Positions 37,127 through 48,506 of a stretch of DNA of 64,000 nt are shown here, in pieces. Both the position numbers and the translations under genes were made by a program. Source of the stretch: Silene latifolia (Eukaryota > Streptophyta > Magnoliopsida > Caryophyllales > Caryophyllaceae); NCBI RefSeq assembly GCF_048544455.1, contig NC_133536.1, positions 38,334,652 through 38,398,651 on the forward strand, given 5' to 3'. A model generated the notes under the pieces. That model was not told where the DNA came from. It searched no databases and saw only the letters and a list, made by a program, of their open reading frames with translations. Every line of letters starts with the position of its first letter. The first letter of the stretch is position 1.

Positions 37127-37944
37127 CCAAACTCCTCCAAAGTCATCGAAAAAGTCCGGTTGAACAACCGTAAAGACACAGAAGAACTGGTGGGGGCGGC
37201 GTCGTGTGCCCCGGAGGAGAAGGTGAAGGAGCTGAGGAACTCAAGACTCAGCTCCAGAAAGGTACGGCCACTCATAGTAATGAGTCCGGCCATCCCCGTG
37301 CCTCGTAAAAGCTCACAAACTGACTCGTAGATGCCGAGTCTCTCAAGTGTCGGTTTATCTAAAAACCGGGTAGGTAAAAACTCACAGCCTAGGAGGTTAT
37401 AAAACCTCTTACGATGTATACCGTTAACGAAAATTACCTGCGGGTAGTCTGGGTGAGAGTCGAGGAAGTTATCCCCTCGAACAGTGACCGTGCCAGAAGG
37501 AGCAGCTGAAGTGGAAGTGCTAGGAGCTGGAGTAGAACGGGAACGCCCACGACCTCGGCCCCGGCCTCTAGAACCCGAAGTAGTAGCCCGTCCAGTGACG
37601 GTGCGAGGAACTAGGGCTGCTCTAAAAGCAGCTACAACTGCAGGTGAGTCTGCCACAGGTGTGCTCACCGTGGCTGGAGTAGAGGTTGTGGCTGCTGTGA
37701 CCACCACTGACGAAGAAAGACTAGCAGCAGTGCTAGCAGTGGTGGTGGCTGTGACTAAAGTGGCAGCCGAAACGGAGCTAGCAGCAGTGCTAGCTGGCGT
37801 AAAAATAGTACCGGCAGCTGAAACTACGAACACAGAAGTGCTTGCTGGTGCGGAGACGGTAGTAACAGCAGGGACTACCGTCTCAGACAGAGACAAAGAC
37901 GGACTGGCAGAAGAGCTCGACGAAGGCATTGAGCTAGAGTCCAT

Positions 37945-38311
37945 CCTGAATAAATAGGGCAGGGGAATTTGATAAGAATAAGACATGAAACAGCGTGAAA
38001 CAGCATGAATTCGGCATGAAAATTCCCCTAACCAGTCGAAAAAAATTCGACTTACAGCACAAAAAATCCCAACTTTCCTCCAGAAATTCGAATAAAAGTG
38101 TGTAAACAGCGATAGGGCGAGGTAGCAAGCATCAACAAACAGCAATTAAGCAACAAATGAAGTTGACTAAGCATTTGACAGCAGCAAAAACCAAGTCTTA
38201 CAGTCGAAAACCAGGTTTCAGTCGAAAATTTTGACTGTAAAGACCCCTAAACGCGAATTTCGCGCAAAATTCGAATTAAACATGTAAGAATCAATGAGGC
38301 ATGGGAATTAA
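37945..38311 (-). other. Athila-1 sequence just upstream of ORF-1
   Basis: This non-coding internal sequence of the host element lies between the ORF-1 start and the LINE target site. It contains repeated CAGTCGAAAA segments (38200-38230). The first copy of the LINE target duplication is at 38296-38311. Confidence 0.6.
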
Positions 38312-40044
38312 TTTTTTTTTTGATAAAATGTAAGCTTTTCATTAAATCAAAAGGAGAACGTGACCATACATCGTGTTAAGACGACCCAAAGTATTGGGCC
38401 AAACAAAAACACGCGACAACGAGTAAGAAAACCAGACTGGCCCAAGGCTTACTTACAACCACCGACAAAAACAAAACTCTTACCCTATTTCCTTTTAACA
38501 ACAAATCCCAGGAGAGAGAGAAAAAGAGACAGCGGCGCCATCTTCACCCTCCACACAAATCATAGATCCACTGATCCTGCACCTCCTTCCTCCTTGTCAC
38601 TGTTTTAGTTAGCCAAATCTTCATCTCTTTGATGATTCCAGTAGCCATAGTTTCTGGTCTGACAACCGTAGACTCATGCTTGCTGCGATTCGGTGCCATA
38701 TGGAATACATCATAGCATTGATGATTCCATTGATAGTGTCCTTGCTATCCCTAGATCCAATGATGTTATTCCGCCAATCCGTCATATCGTCTCGAGGTAA
38801 GCTGAAACCCATCCATTGCTCAACTCTATTAATGATTCTTTGAATATATTCACAGAAGAAAAAAAGATGATCTAAGGAATCGTCCCCATCTCCACATATA
38901 AGGCAGGTAGTATCAATGTCTAATCCAAAACTTTTCAGTTTTTCATGAGTGTTCAAACCTTTATGGAAATAAATCCATGCTAGCAGACTGTGTTTAGGAA
39001 TAGTCATTTGATTCCATACCAGAGATGACCAAGAGACCTGGTCATTTTTATGTCGAAGATACTCGTATCCTTTGGCAATAATGTACGTTTTACCAGGGAT
39101 GTTATCCCATTGCTGTTGTAAATAGGGGACAATAAGAAGGTCCCTCACTTTACAGACTTTCCTCCAGTACCAGCTGGTGTCTTGAGTCGAGTCATAAGTT
39201 TTCCAGTCCTGTGCTTTAAGATAAGTGTGACTAACCCACTTAACCCAAAGATGATCAGCCTTTGCATAGAGCCACCACAAAAGTTTACCCAACGCAGCCT
39301 TGTTCCAAACCAGATCGTCTTTAAGTCCCAGACCCCCCTCAGACTTAGGCTTACAGACTTTGGACCACCCCACCAAAGGGGTCCTTATGTAATCAGTGGA
39401 CCCATCCCAGAGAAAATTTATGCATATTGTTTCTATACGTGCTATGACTCCACTTGGCAGAATGAACATTTGAGCCCAGTAATTGTGATAAGTTTTCAAA
39501 ACAGACTTGATTAGAACGAGCCTACCAGCATAAGACAACTTCTTGGTGCCTAGACCCCTGATTTTATTCATGAGCTTCTCAATTATGGGAGTACAATCAT
39601 GAGCAGTCAATCTAGTAGTTTTGATGGGGACTCCCAGGTATTTAAAAGGGAGTTTCCCTTCCACACACCCAGAGACCTGGAGAATATCATGTTTAATATC
39701 TTCATTGACCCCATTAAAATATACATTAGACTTCCCCTTACTCATCTTCAAACCTGAAGCAATAGAAAAAGTAGAGAATGTCCTGAGGATTACCATGATG
39801 GATTGCACATCTCCTTTGCAAAAGAGAAGGAGGTCGTCTGCAAACATCAAATGGGTGAGTCTCAGAGGCTTACACAATGGATGATAATGAAAAACCATTG
39901 TCTCTGTGGTAAAAGCTAGAAGCCTGGTTAGGTACTCCATGCACACCGTGAAAAGCAGGGGAGAGAGGGGGTCACCCTGTCTAAGCCCTCTCTTCCCTTC
40001 AAAGAAACCAAAGCTATCTCCATTTAAAACAAGTCAGGATGGCC
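38312..40044 (-). mobile_element. 5'-truncated L1-type LINE nested in Athila-1
   Basis: Flanked by a perfect 16-bp duplication, GAGGCATGGGAATTAA, at 38296-38311 and 40045-40060. The poly-A tail is the T run at 38312-38320, and the 3' end resembles those of the other two LINEs. It starts inside the RT domain (GLRQGDPLSP at about 39960-39990), so more than half of the element was lost at insertion. Confidence 0.95.
38621..40044 (-). pseudogene. LINE ORF2 C-terminal half (RT and zf-RVT)
   Basis: The frame is open from the truncated 5' end to 38621. It contains the catalytic FADDLLLF near 39850, the GKLPFKYLGVPIKTTRL segment, the GLGTKKLSYAGRL segment and a zinc motif with CLICGDGDDSLDHLFFFC near 38900. 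It is close to the 8165-10640 copy in every recognisable block, so the two belong to the same or sister families. The tail after about residue 410 diverges and probably reflects a frame change. It is not functional because the endonuclease and the first half of RT are missing. Confidence 0.9.
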
Positions 40045-40534
40045 GAGGCATGGGAATTAAGCATCAAGTAGTGTAAATTAAACAAGGAAACGAAATTTTA
40101 GTCGAAAATTTCGACCCAAAACTAAAATCGAAACCCTAATTCTTAATACACTTCATAAAAGGCATAATTAATGAAATTAAATTCAATAAGGTGTAGGAAT
40201 TACTTACTTGATGCTAGAGATCCTACAAAGAAGAATTAATCGACAAGAAATAAGCAAATTAGGCGATTTTTTGAACGAAAACCGCGGAACCCTAATTCCT
40301 TCAATAAACCGAGTAAAGCAACACGAATCAAGGGGAAAGTAGAGGGCTTTTGTCGATTAATTAACAATGAACACAATGTAGGTGACGGATTTGGTAAAAG
40401 GGCAAGAAAAATGAGGATTTGGGGGTGTTTTTAATCGCAAATAGGAAGGGATGTCGAAAAATTGGGGAAAAAATGAAATAAGAATCAAAAGTAAAGGAGT
40501 TAAAGGAAAAACTCCCTGCGTCTCTTGCGATTTC

Positions 40535-40715
40535 ACTCGATCGAGTGGTTTAGAACTACTCGATCGAGGACTTTAATGATCCATCTACTCGATCGAGTAG
40601 AAATTTACTCGATCGAGAACTCCCCATTTCTGCTTTACTCGATCGACTGATATGGCCTTTACTCGATCGAACAGAATCCACTCGATCGAGTACTTTTTGT
40701 ACTCGATCGAGCTCT
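40535..40715. repeat. CTCGATCGAG motif array upstream of Athila-1 ORF-1
   Basis: Eight copies of CTCGATCGAG or one-base variants in 180 bases, in non-coding sequence between the protease remnant and ORF-1. The LINE insertion moved it further from ORF-1; without it the array lies about 0.9 kb upstream of the ORF-1 ATG. Confidence 0.9.
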
Positions 40716-40958
40716 TTTTCTCGTGTAAGCTCCTGAATTCGTCATTCTTCCTTTAAATTTGCGTAAAATTCCCCAAACCTGCATAGAAACACTTGCAAAA
40801 ATATCCCAAAATACCAAATACGCAAAGTAACAATCTATAGTCTCTATCTACGCTAAAAAATATCTAAATTCTAATCGTCCTAAATAAAAGCAATATAAGA
40901 AATTCAACGGAAATTCAAAATTTTTTTATACAAGTTGGTACACGAGGCATTTCCCCGC

Positions 40959-41880
40959 TCACTTCCCAAAGCAATGTAGTAGCCCCTCGAAGGGCTTCTG
41001 ACTGGAGGACGTCACCTCAGCAAAATTGATTGTCCCCTTCAGCTTCCATGAGCTTGAACTTGAATCATTAGGAGGAGAATAGTTCACATCCACATATGCG
41101 CGAACTTTTCTCACCGGCTTTAACACTGTCACTCCCACTTTGACTGACATTAATTGCACAATGCCCTTTGACAGCTCCTTCATTGTTTTCATCTGTACCT
41201 GTAGCAAGGAAAACAGACGAACTTTCCTCCTTTTTGCTCTCAACCTGAGGCGGAGGGGTCACAATAGCAGCGCAATGCTCCAAATTTTCATTTGGAGTGT
41301 CAATAATAGGGTCAATAGAAGAGAGGGCATTGCAAGGCTGAGCTTGCATGGGAGCCCTCCAAAACTTAAACTGATGGAATATCAGCTCCTCGTCCCTAAC
41401 CTGAAAATTCAATGTCTTGCCCCCGACGTCTATTACTGCACGGGCAGTAGATAAGAATGGTCTCCCTAAAATAATAGGGGTATGTGCATCTTCGGGGATG
41501 TCAAGTACAACGAAGTCAACGGGAATAAAGAACCTCCCGATCTTAACAGGTACGTCTTCTATTACACCTAGTGGCCGTGATATGCTACGGTCGGCCATCT
41601 GAACAGTCATGTTGGTGCAATTAAACTTTGTCAAACCAAGTCTCTTAGCTACAGACAACGGTAAGGCACTCACGCTAGCGCCAAGATTGCATAACGCGTT
41701 ATCAATCAAGTGGGTACCAATATGACACGGAATCGAAAAACTACTCGGGTCTGACTATTTGGGAGGTAACTTATTCTGAACTTGGGCCGTCCCTACCTCA
41801 GTCAAGGCTACCGTCTCATTATCACTAATGTGCCTCTTACGCGATAAAATTTCTTTTATAAATTTAAGGTTAGAGGGTAA
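40959..41880 (-). pseudogene. Athila-1 aspartic protease remnant
   Basis: It is continuous with the gag frame after a TAG at 41881-41883 and contains another TAG near 41757. The retropepsin-like motif reads ALCNLGAS, where related elements have D before the LGAS, so the catalytic Asp appears replaced by Asn (near 41687). Flap and C-terminal features (IILGRPFLSTARAVID) are intact. A frame change near 41230 leads to the end at 40959. No RT follows. Confidence 0.75.
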
Positions 41881-41883
41881 CTA

Positions 41884-43941
41884 TGTCAGCAGTTCGGCAA
41901 ATGGCACAGTGACCTGCAAGCTTCTCAGGATCTCAGCAAATTTGCCGAATTGTTGATTAGCTTTAGTACTCTGTAGACGCATCGGGAAGGGAACCGTGAT
42001 GGGTATCTCGAGTCCCTTGTTTCTCTCTTCCAACGTGTCAGCCGTATCAAGCTTTGTATCCTTTGGACGCTTCTTTCCTCTTGAACGAGGTATTTCAGGC
42101 GATTTCTCACTCGATCGAGCACTAGCAGGCTCTCGATCAAGCTGTCCATTATCCATACTACTCGATCGACCAAAATTCCCATTCGATCGAGTAGTTTCTT
42201 CAACAGCATCACTCGATCGAGTAGAAATTTCACTCGATCGAGCAGTTGCATTTTCCTGTTCACTCGATCTAGTAGAAATTCCACTCGATCGAGCACTTTC
42301 TTCAGCAATTCTACTCGATCGACCTCCAGAAACTAGTCGATCGAGTACTTTCTTAGCCGTCAGCTCATTTCCTTTGACAGAACACTGTTCATCAGCTATT
42401 ATTTCCTTCCTCGGGTCTGATTTAAACACTTCCGGTCCCTCATATGAACGACCGCTTCTCAAATTAATTAAATTTACCGTCTCATGTGGATTTTTGTTAG
42501 TTTTTGACGGTAATTGACCCGGATTCTTTGTGGACTGGTTAGCGGCTAACTGGGCAACTTGAGTTTCAAGTGCCTTGATAGAAGCATCTTTTTGTTGGTC
42601 GCTTAACTTCCACTGCTTTGTTAAAGACTGCAACATAGTCTTCAACTCACCTATCTCACTTACCCCACCAGAAGACGAGGCACCTTGATTAGGTGTAGGA
42701 AAGGAAGGAGGCTTCTGAAAGCCTTGTTGAGTCTTATGTGGAGGGACATATGATCTTCTTTGGTGCGGAGGAGGAGGGGTAGGATTGAGCACATTTTGAC
42801 TAGCCCACCTCAAATTGGGATGGACTGCCCCTTGGTTATTATAATAGGAACCCCCTCCTTGCCTGTATTGTTGAAAGGCAATGACTTGTTCCTTCTCTGT
42901 AAGACAGCCAATAGCAGTGTGACCGTCATTGCTACCACACCTCTCACATGTGACGGTGTCCCCTCTAGTAAGCATATGGACCGTCTGAGGCTCCCCAGCA
43001 GAATGTAACTCCAACTTATCAAATCTAGCATTCATGGCTTCCAGCTAAGCCACAACTTGCTTATCGACTGCATAAACTGTTCTAATACCATCCCTCGAGT
43101 TTCCATATTTAGCACTGTGGTTTGCCATCTCTTCAATAAGGGCCCATCCCTTATCATCGTCGGTATTCTCTTGGAATCTCCCATTAGATTCCGCATCAAG
43201 TATGGCTCTATGATTATCATACAGCCCATTATAGAACTGGTTAGATAGAAACCACGGGTCAAAACCATGGTGTGGAAGAGACCTCACCAACTTCTTGAAA
43301 CGGGACCATGCTTCATAGAGAGTCTCATCAGGTGCCTGCTTGAAACTCGTAATCTTTGCCCTCAGCTGATTGGTGCGCTGAGGAGGGAAATATCTCTTAT
43401 AAAAAGTAAGAGCAAGGGTCTCCCAGTTTGTAACCCATGTGGCCGTACGGTCCAAGTCAGTCAGCCACTCCCTGGCTGCATCGGTCAAAGAAAAAGTAAA
43501 TAGAACTTCCTTAATCTTGTCTTGAGTTACCCCCTTTGTGGCGGGGATAGTAGAATAGTAGTCCGTAAAGACCTCCATGTACCTCCTCGGGTCTTCACCT
43601 GCCACACCTCTATAGAGATTTCTCCCCACCAGATTGATATAGGAAGGACGGATGTCAAATGTATTCCCATCCTCAGTCTGGAGATTGAAACCTTTAGGAA
43701 TATACGATGCTTTAGGCTCCGAGTGACTAGCAATGTTCGGCATCTTTACTGGTTGATTGGCAGAAATAGGAATGTCTTCTTCTAAAGACTGGTCTTCTGC
43801 GAAAAGAGAATGATGTAGCTCTGGCTCGAAAGTACTCAAGTCTTCCTTTTGTGATTTTCTCTGCTGACGGAGTCTATGCCTGAATAGTCTCTCTAGCTCT
43901 GAATCAGCTGAAACTAACTCAAACCTGTCTGACCTGGGCAT
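41884..43941 (-). pseudogene. Athila-1 gag with one in-frame amber stop
   Basis: It starts at ATG 43941 (MPRSDRFELVS) and has the Athila/Tat capsid region near residues 85-255 (for example the YYSTIPATKG and FYKRYFPPQRTNQL segments). A TAG at 43045-43047 interrupts an otherwise open frame that continues with a CERCGSNDGHTAIGC zinc knuckle near 42940, a Pro/Gln-rich linker and a segment encoded by the CTCGATCGAG array. Gag would form the virus-like particle and package element RNA. In this pol-less element gag is the main surviving retroviral gene. Confidence 0.85.
42105..42350. repeat. CTCGATCGAG motif array inside the Athila-1 gag frame
   Basis: About ten copies or near copies sit within the gag reading frame, where the minus strand reads (A/T)-R-S-S repeats such as STRSSEQENATARSSEIS. 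The opposite strand reads Leu-Asp-Arg repeats. The gag frame stays open through the array, so its units and spacers keep phase. Confidence 0.9.
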
Positions 43942-44045
43942 AAACAACACTGAAAGAAAATAAATAAGAACAGCCTAAAGGAATAAAAAAATTCCCTGAG
44001 ACGGATAAAATAAACGAAACAAAGACAGATAGGGTAATTGCCTCC

Positions 44046-44062
44046 CCGGCAACGGCGCAAAA
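44046..44062 (-). other. Athila-1 primer binding site
   Basis: The minus strand reads TGCGCCGTTGCCGGGGA, one base short of the usual Athila/Tat site TGGCGCCGTTGCCGGGGA (complementary to aspartate tRNA). It lies 3 bases from the inner edge of the right LTR and proves the minus-strand orientation. Confidence 0.85.
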
Positions 44063-44065
44063 ATT

Positions 44066-45553
44066 TGATACGTCTGTTGTGTACCTATAAAAAATAAACT
44101 AACTAAACTAACTATATAGCTAGGGAAGTCAGGTCGATTCCTCAGGGAGGCAAGATATCTGTAGAAGTCCGTCTATTTGGTCACAAATGGGGGGTGTTTA
44201 AATTGGTTTTCTAAACTAAAAGGTTAAAAGGAAAGAGAAGCAGAGATAAGAGCAATAAAGGCAAGAAAAAAGAATTAAACTATCAGATTGAGAAGGGTCA
44301 TGTCAGGATTTCGGTTCACTGCAGTAGTCCAGTGACTCAACTGTAAACAACTTAGACAAATTAATGCGAGACGGATATGGAAAGGTCCTTCCGGCCCACT
44401 TTCTACTCTAAACTTCCACTAACTTAACTTCCGTCCTCGTCAGGATAGTCTACTGTTCATAGCAGGCCTATTTAGTCTAATCTTCCGATCCAGGATTAAA
44501 TTTAGCCAGATTAAAGGGTGACTCAGAAGCGTGCACTCAACTAAATCGGTAAAATACAGTTAAATTGCTATGGTGACAGAATCTCACAATTTATTCATCT
44601 AACCTATTTACTACATCGTCACATTTCTACCGTAGATCCCCTAATCCCAACATGAATTAGATTTAGCTACTCATATCGCTATTAATATTATCAAAACTAA
44701 CAACAAACAATGAACTAACAATAAACATAATGAAATAATAAATAAAGTGCATAAAAGAGAATTAGGGCAGAAAGTAAATGAAGCAAAACAAGTAATTAAA
44801 GCAAATGAAATAAAGATTATTATTAAGAAAGGAGAAAGAGATTACAATCGTGCGAATCCGGCATAAAGAACGACAAAATTCAAGCGAAATAACCCCGGAA
44901 GCAAAGTTACAGTGAAGAATGAAAATGATAGATGAAAAACTGAAATAAAGTGTCGATGATGATAATAGATGATAAATTGATAGCTAATGAACTAGTAACG
45001 TAATGCTTAAATAGAAAATAAACTAAGTCCAAAAGCTAAAACAAGCTTACGGGCTAATTAAAGCCCACGCCAGCAGAAACCACTCGATCGAGTCGATTAA
45101 ATCCACTCGATCGAACAAAACACCAGAAAATCTACTCGATCGAGTAGATTAGTTACTCGATCGAGTAACCTCTCTTTTCAGCACTTCTGGATCGAGTAAA
45201 TAACTGCTCGATCGAACAACTAAGGCCATAAAAACCACTCGATCGAGTAATTAAAATAACTCGATCGAGTCTTCTCCCTTCAAATCAGCCCAGTCTCGTC
45301 ACCGACTGCCTCGTAAACCGTGCTTTAACGCATTCCAATGCAGTATCTCACTCTGGAAAATCCCGTCTCCTCTAAATGCATGCAAAAAGGACGAAAAATG
45401 GTACGATTCCACTACTTTTGAGTTCATTTCTACAAAACGGACAAAACGAACCAAATTAGCCAATTCGGGGCATAATACTAGATAAACAGTACAAAAATGC
45501 ATGGAAATACGTGCTAAAATAGGCTAAAAAGGCTATACAATATGCACGTATCA
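44066..45553 (-). repeat. Athila-1 5' LTR
   Basis: 1488 bp, the same length as the 3' LTR, with about 40 substitutions between them. It includes the matching CTCGATCGAG array at 45083-45275. Several array copies differ between the two LTRs, and in most such cases this copy is the closer to the perfect palindrome. Confidence 0.95.
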
Positions 45554-45812
45554 ATCAATAAACATGACTTTGAAAATTGTGAATACCAATTACATATTTA
45601 CTATTTTCCATTTAAAAACTTTATAAAAATGTTATCTATTGTGAATAAAAGTTCTTAAACGTTGGAATTAATGAAATGTAACATGGCAAGATAAGAACTT
45701 TAAGTAGAGTTCTTCTATTACTATTACTCTAGTTATGTTGTTTTCTTTTGTGCTTAAACACTTTTTAAATCTTTGTTAAATTCGCTATATATTGTACTTT
45801 CTCCTTGGTGTC

Positions 45813-48501
45813 TGTTGTAACGGAGGCGCCCCGTTACCCAATAGTTAGTTGATTAGGGTGATAAGAACAAAATAATAGCGAATAACAGATAAAGTGACAC
45901 ACATATATACGTGGTTCACCAGTAAAGTAACTGGCTACGTCCACCCTGAAGGAGAGCAAAATTCACTATTGTGGAGATAATAGTACAACAGTAACCCGGT
46001 ATACACGCGCTCAATATAAGCCAAAAGTATACCCTATTCGACCAATAAAATAGTAATCTCAAAAGTAAAAAAGAGACTACCCAAACGAGATGAAGGACAT
46101 ACGATCTTGTGGCCACCAAGATCCAAACGGACTCCTTCGATCTCCAAAGATAGAAAAACGCCAATCTACTTGAGCCCGGAACAAACTGAAGCTTCCTCCC
46201 GGAGAGAACCTCACAAATCGACTCTCATAAGATTGTGCTCACAAATACTATCTCCACCTCCTTAATTAACCTAGAATAATGCTTAGGTCTTTATATACTT
46301 ATTCCACCCGAGATAAAATATCTAAACTAATTAGGAAACAAAGACTAATAGGAAATAAACTATTTCCTAACACAAGACCAACACAAAACCCACAAAACCA
46401 ATGCTTTAGTTTACGTCAAAGACTATCAAGCTAATAGGAAACAAAACACTAATTAGGAAATTCCCCAATTAGGACCCAGTTACTTAGTAGCTTTCGTTCC
46501 AATAAACTAAGACCATAGCAACTAACATATTAATACACCAACTTCTTGCATTTGACGTCAGGCAAACACACGACCAGTGTGAATAAGTGCATGACTCGTG
46601 CGAGTTACGAGTCCTAATTTGTTTTGCCTTAGTTAGTTCGTTTTTTACACAAATTCAAGGCACAAATTCCTAAAATTCTCCACCTTGACTTGAATTATCC
46701 AAAAAATGAATCAAACCCAAATCAGCTTCAACTGAGTCGATCCTCAAGTCACTACCTGTCCCGGTAGTCTCCACTTTGACTTGAACACAACTCACAAAAA
46801 CAAGGACAAACGAACCAAGTGTGCAACAAATGTGACCAATATACGAAGTACCAATGTAGCAAGCTGAAACTACCAATTGTACTAAATACCCAACATATCT
46901 TCATACCAATAGGAAGGCCAAATGTTGGAAACTCTAAAGAGGACAAAAGCTATCAAACGCAAACACAAATATATGAGATATCCAATGTCGCTACTGATGG
47001 AACGGTGTACCATAAACAAACACACACTAGATTACAAAAGAAAATCTCCTCCATATATACTTCATGGCCAAATGTACCGTCGTACCAAATTGCCCCATAG
47101 AAGGACACAAACGCCATGAACAAAACAGAATGTCTCACTTGGTACAAAATAAAGTTTCACAAACACTACCAACATGCCTACACCAAGGCAACAAATACCC
47201 AAGTCGAAACCAAAAACACCATTCTATGCGAGCACAAATCACCTCCATCAAAGATGCAAATTGTTAGACTACCAAGTCCCACCCAAAAGCTCCATAGAAC
47301 AAACTCCCGTCTAAGTTTCAAATGACCCCTTATGAGATCCCAACAGCTCTTTTTCAAGAACCCAAATAGCTCCACCTGGAACTCAAATTGCCTCACTGAG
47401 ACGCAAAAACAGCTATAAGTTTGTCTTGAAGGATCCATTAGGTTGACCTGTATAGTAGCAAACTCCACCTTACCACCAACACACCATCCTTCCACAAACT
47501 CACCAAACCCAAAAGTATGTCAACTTTAAAAATATTCGCTCCCAAAATCTTTCCACCCATATGTCAACAAACCCAAATTAATGCCTAAAAGACAAATACA
47601 GTGGAAGTAGATCCCAAATCAGGCCTCTAGCTCTGATACCAATTGTTGTAACAGAGGCGCCCCCGTTACCCAATAGTTAGTTGATTAGGGTGATAAGAAC
47701 AAAATAATAGCGAATAACAGATAAAGTGACACACATATATACGTGGTTCACCAGTAAAATAACTGGCTACGTCCACCCTGAAGGAGAGCAAAATTCACTA
47801 TTGTGGAGATAATAGTACAACAGCAAATACACGCGCTCAATATGAGCCAAAAGTATACCCTATTCTACCAATAAAATAGTAATCTCAAAAGGACAAAAGA
47901 GACTACCCAAACGAGATAAAGGACAAACGATCTTGTGGCCATCAAGATCCAAACGGACTCCTTCGATCTCCAAAGACAGAAGAACGCCAATCTACTTGAG
48001 CCCGGAACAAACTAAAGCTTCCTCCCGGAGGGAACCTCACAAATCGACTCTCATAAAATTTTACTCACAAATACTATCTCCACCTCCTTAATTAACCTAG
48101 AATAATGATTGGGTCTTTATATACTTATTCTGCCTGAGATAAAATATCTAAACTAATTAGGAAATAAAGACTAATAGGAAATAAACTATTTCCTAACACA
48201 AGACCAACACAAAACCCACGAAACCAATGCCTTAGTTTACGTCAAAGACTATCAAGCTAATAGGAAACAAAACACTAATTAGGAAAGTCCCCAATTAGGA
48301 CCCACTTACTTAGTAGCTTTCCTTCCAATAAACTAAGGCCATAGCAACTAACGTATGAATACACCAACTTCTTGCATTTGTCGCCAAACAAACACACGAC
48401 CCGTGGGAATAAGTTCATGACTCGTGCGAGTTACGAGTCCTAATTTGTCTTGCCTTAGTTAGTTCGTTTTTAACACAAATTCAAGGCACAAATTCCTAAC
48501 A
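45813..48501 (-). mobile_element. Short non-coding copia-like LTR element (TRIM/LARD type)
   Basis: The LTRs are 863 bp (45813-46675) and 859 bp (47643-48501), flanked by the 5-bp duplication GTGTC (45808-45812 and 48502-48506). On the minus strand they start TGTTAGGAATTTG. A Met-tRNA primer site (minus-strand TGGTATCAGAGC, 47630-47641) sits one base from the right LTR. A polypurine-like tract (AGTCAAGGTGGAGAA) sits beside the left LTR. The 954-bp interior encodes no gag or pol. It is a complete non-autonomous element that would need proteins from another copia element. Confidence 0.9.
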
Positions 48502-48506
48502 GTGTC

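Larger units (their letters stand above)
27499..37944 (-). pseudogene. ATHILA ORF-1-like gene of Athila-1, split by the copia element
   Basis: The 5' part is 37944-37132 and the 3' part 28617-27499. Both parts are whole numbers of codons (271 and 373) and are in frame with each other once the insertion and its CCAAA duplication are discounted, so the gene was open (about 643 codons) when the copia element landed. The N-terminus is a Ser/Ala/Thr-rich low-complexity region with an RGRGRGRG stretch near residue 125. A conserved block follows (RKRFYNLLGCEFLPTRFLD to LELSLEFLSSF) and matches the equivalent block of Athila-2. The C-terminus is very acidic. The gene sits downstream of where pol should be, the env-like position in Athila elements. 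ATG 37944 was chosen because sequence upstream of it lacks this composition. Confidence 0.75.
24309..45553 (-). mobile_element. Athila-1: Ty3/gypsy element without RT or integrase
   Basis: Two LTRs of exactly 1488 bp (TGATACG...CGTATCA) are flanked by the 5-bp duplication ATCAA (24304-24308 and 45554-45558). The primer site beside the right LTR (minus-strand GCGCCGTTGCCGGGGA) is the Asp-tRNA type used by Athila and Tat elements, so the element reads right to left. The internal order is gag, protease remnant, a CTCGATCGAG array, an ATHILA ORF-1-like gene, a 1.7-kb 3' UTR and a polypurine tract. No RT, RNase H or integrase sequence is present anywhere. About 40 LTR-LTR mismatches (around 3 per cent, counted by eye) indicate moderate age. 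A copia element and a LINE lie inside; removing them leaves about 11 kb. Confidence 0.93.
24156..45729. mobile_element. MITE split by the Athila-1 insertion
   Basis: The left piece, 24156-24308, begins GAGCAATAGCAATAG. The right piece, 45559-45729, ends with the inverse, CTATTACTATTACTC. Both termini also contain inverted copies of an AAGAAC/GTTCTT-rich stretch. Without the 21.2-kb insertion the element is about 324 bp. The flanking TAA on the left and TAG on the right are close to the 3-bp TWA duplication of PIF/Harbinger-type MITEs but do not match exactly. The family assignment is tentative. Confidence 0.55.

Noticed and set aside
37484-37957. 157-codon plus-strand ORF rich in Val, Ala, Glu and Arg
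   Set aside because: It is the antisense shadow of the low-complexity N-terminus of Athila-1 ORF-1.
25327-42350. Spaced short palindromes resembling a CRISPR array
   Set aside because: The unit is only 10-14 bases, varies from copy to copy, spacers are irregular, no cas genes exist, and the context is plant retroelements.
41996-42517. 173-codon plus-strand ORF with Leu-Asp-Arg repeats
   Set aside because: Antisense shadow of the gag motif array.
46670-47495. Several 60-105-codon ORFs inside the short copia-like element
   Set aside because: No shared motif, overlapping on both strands, no gag or pol similarity; treated as chance frames.
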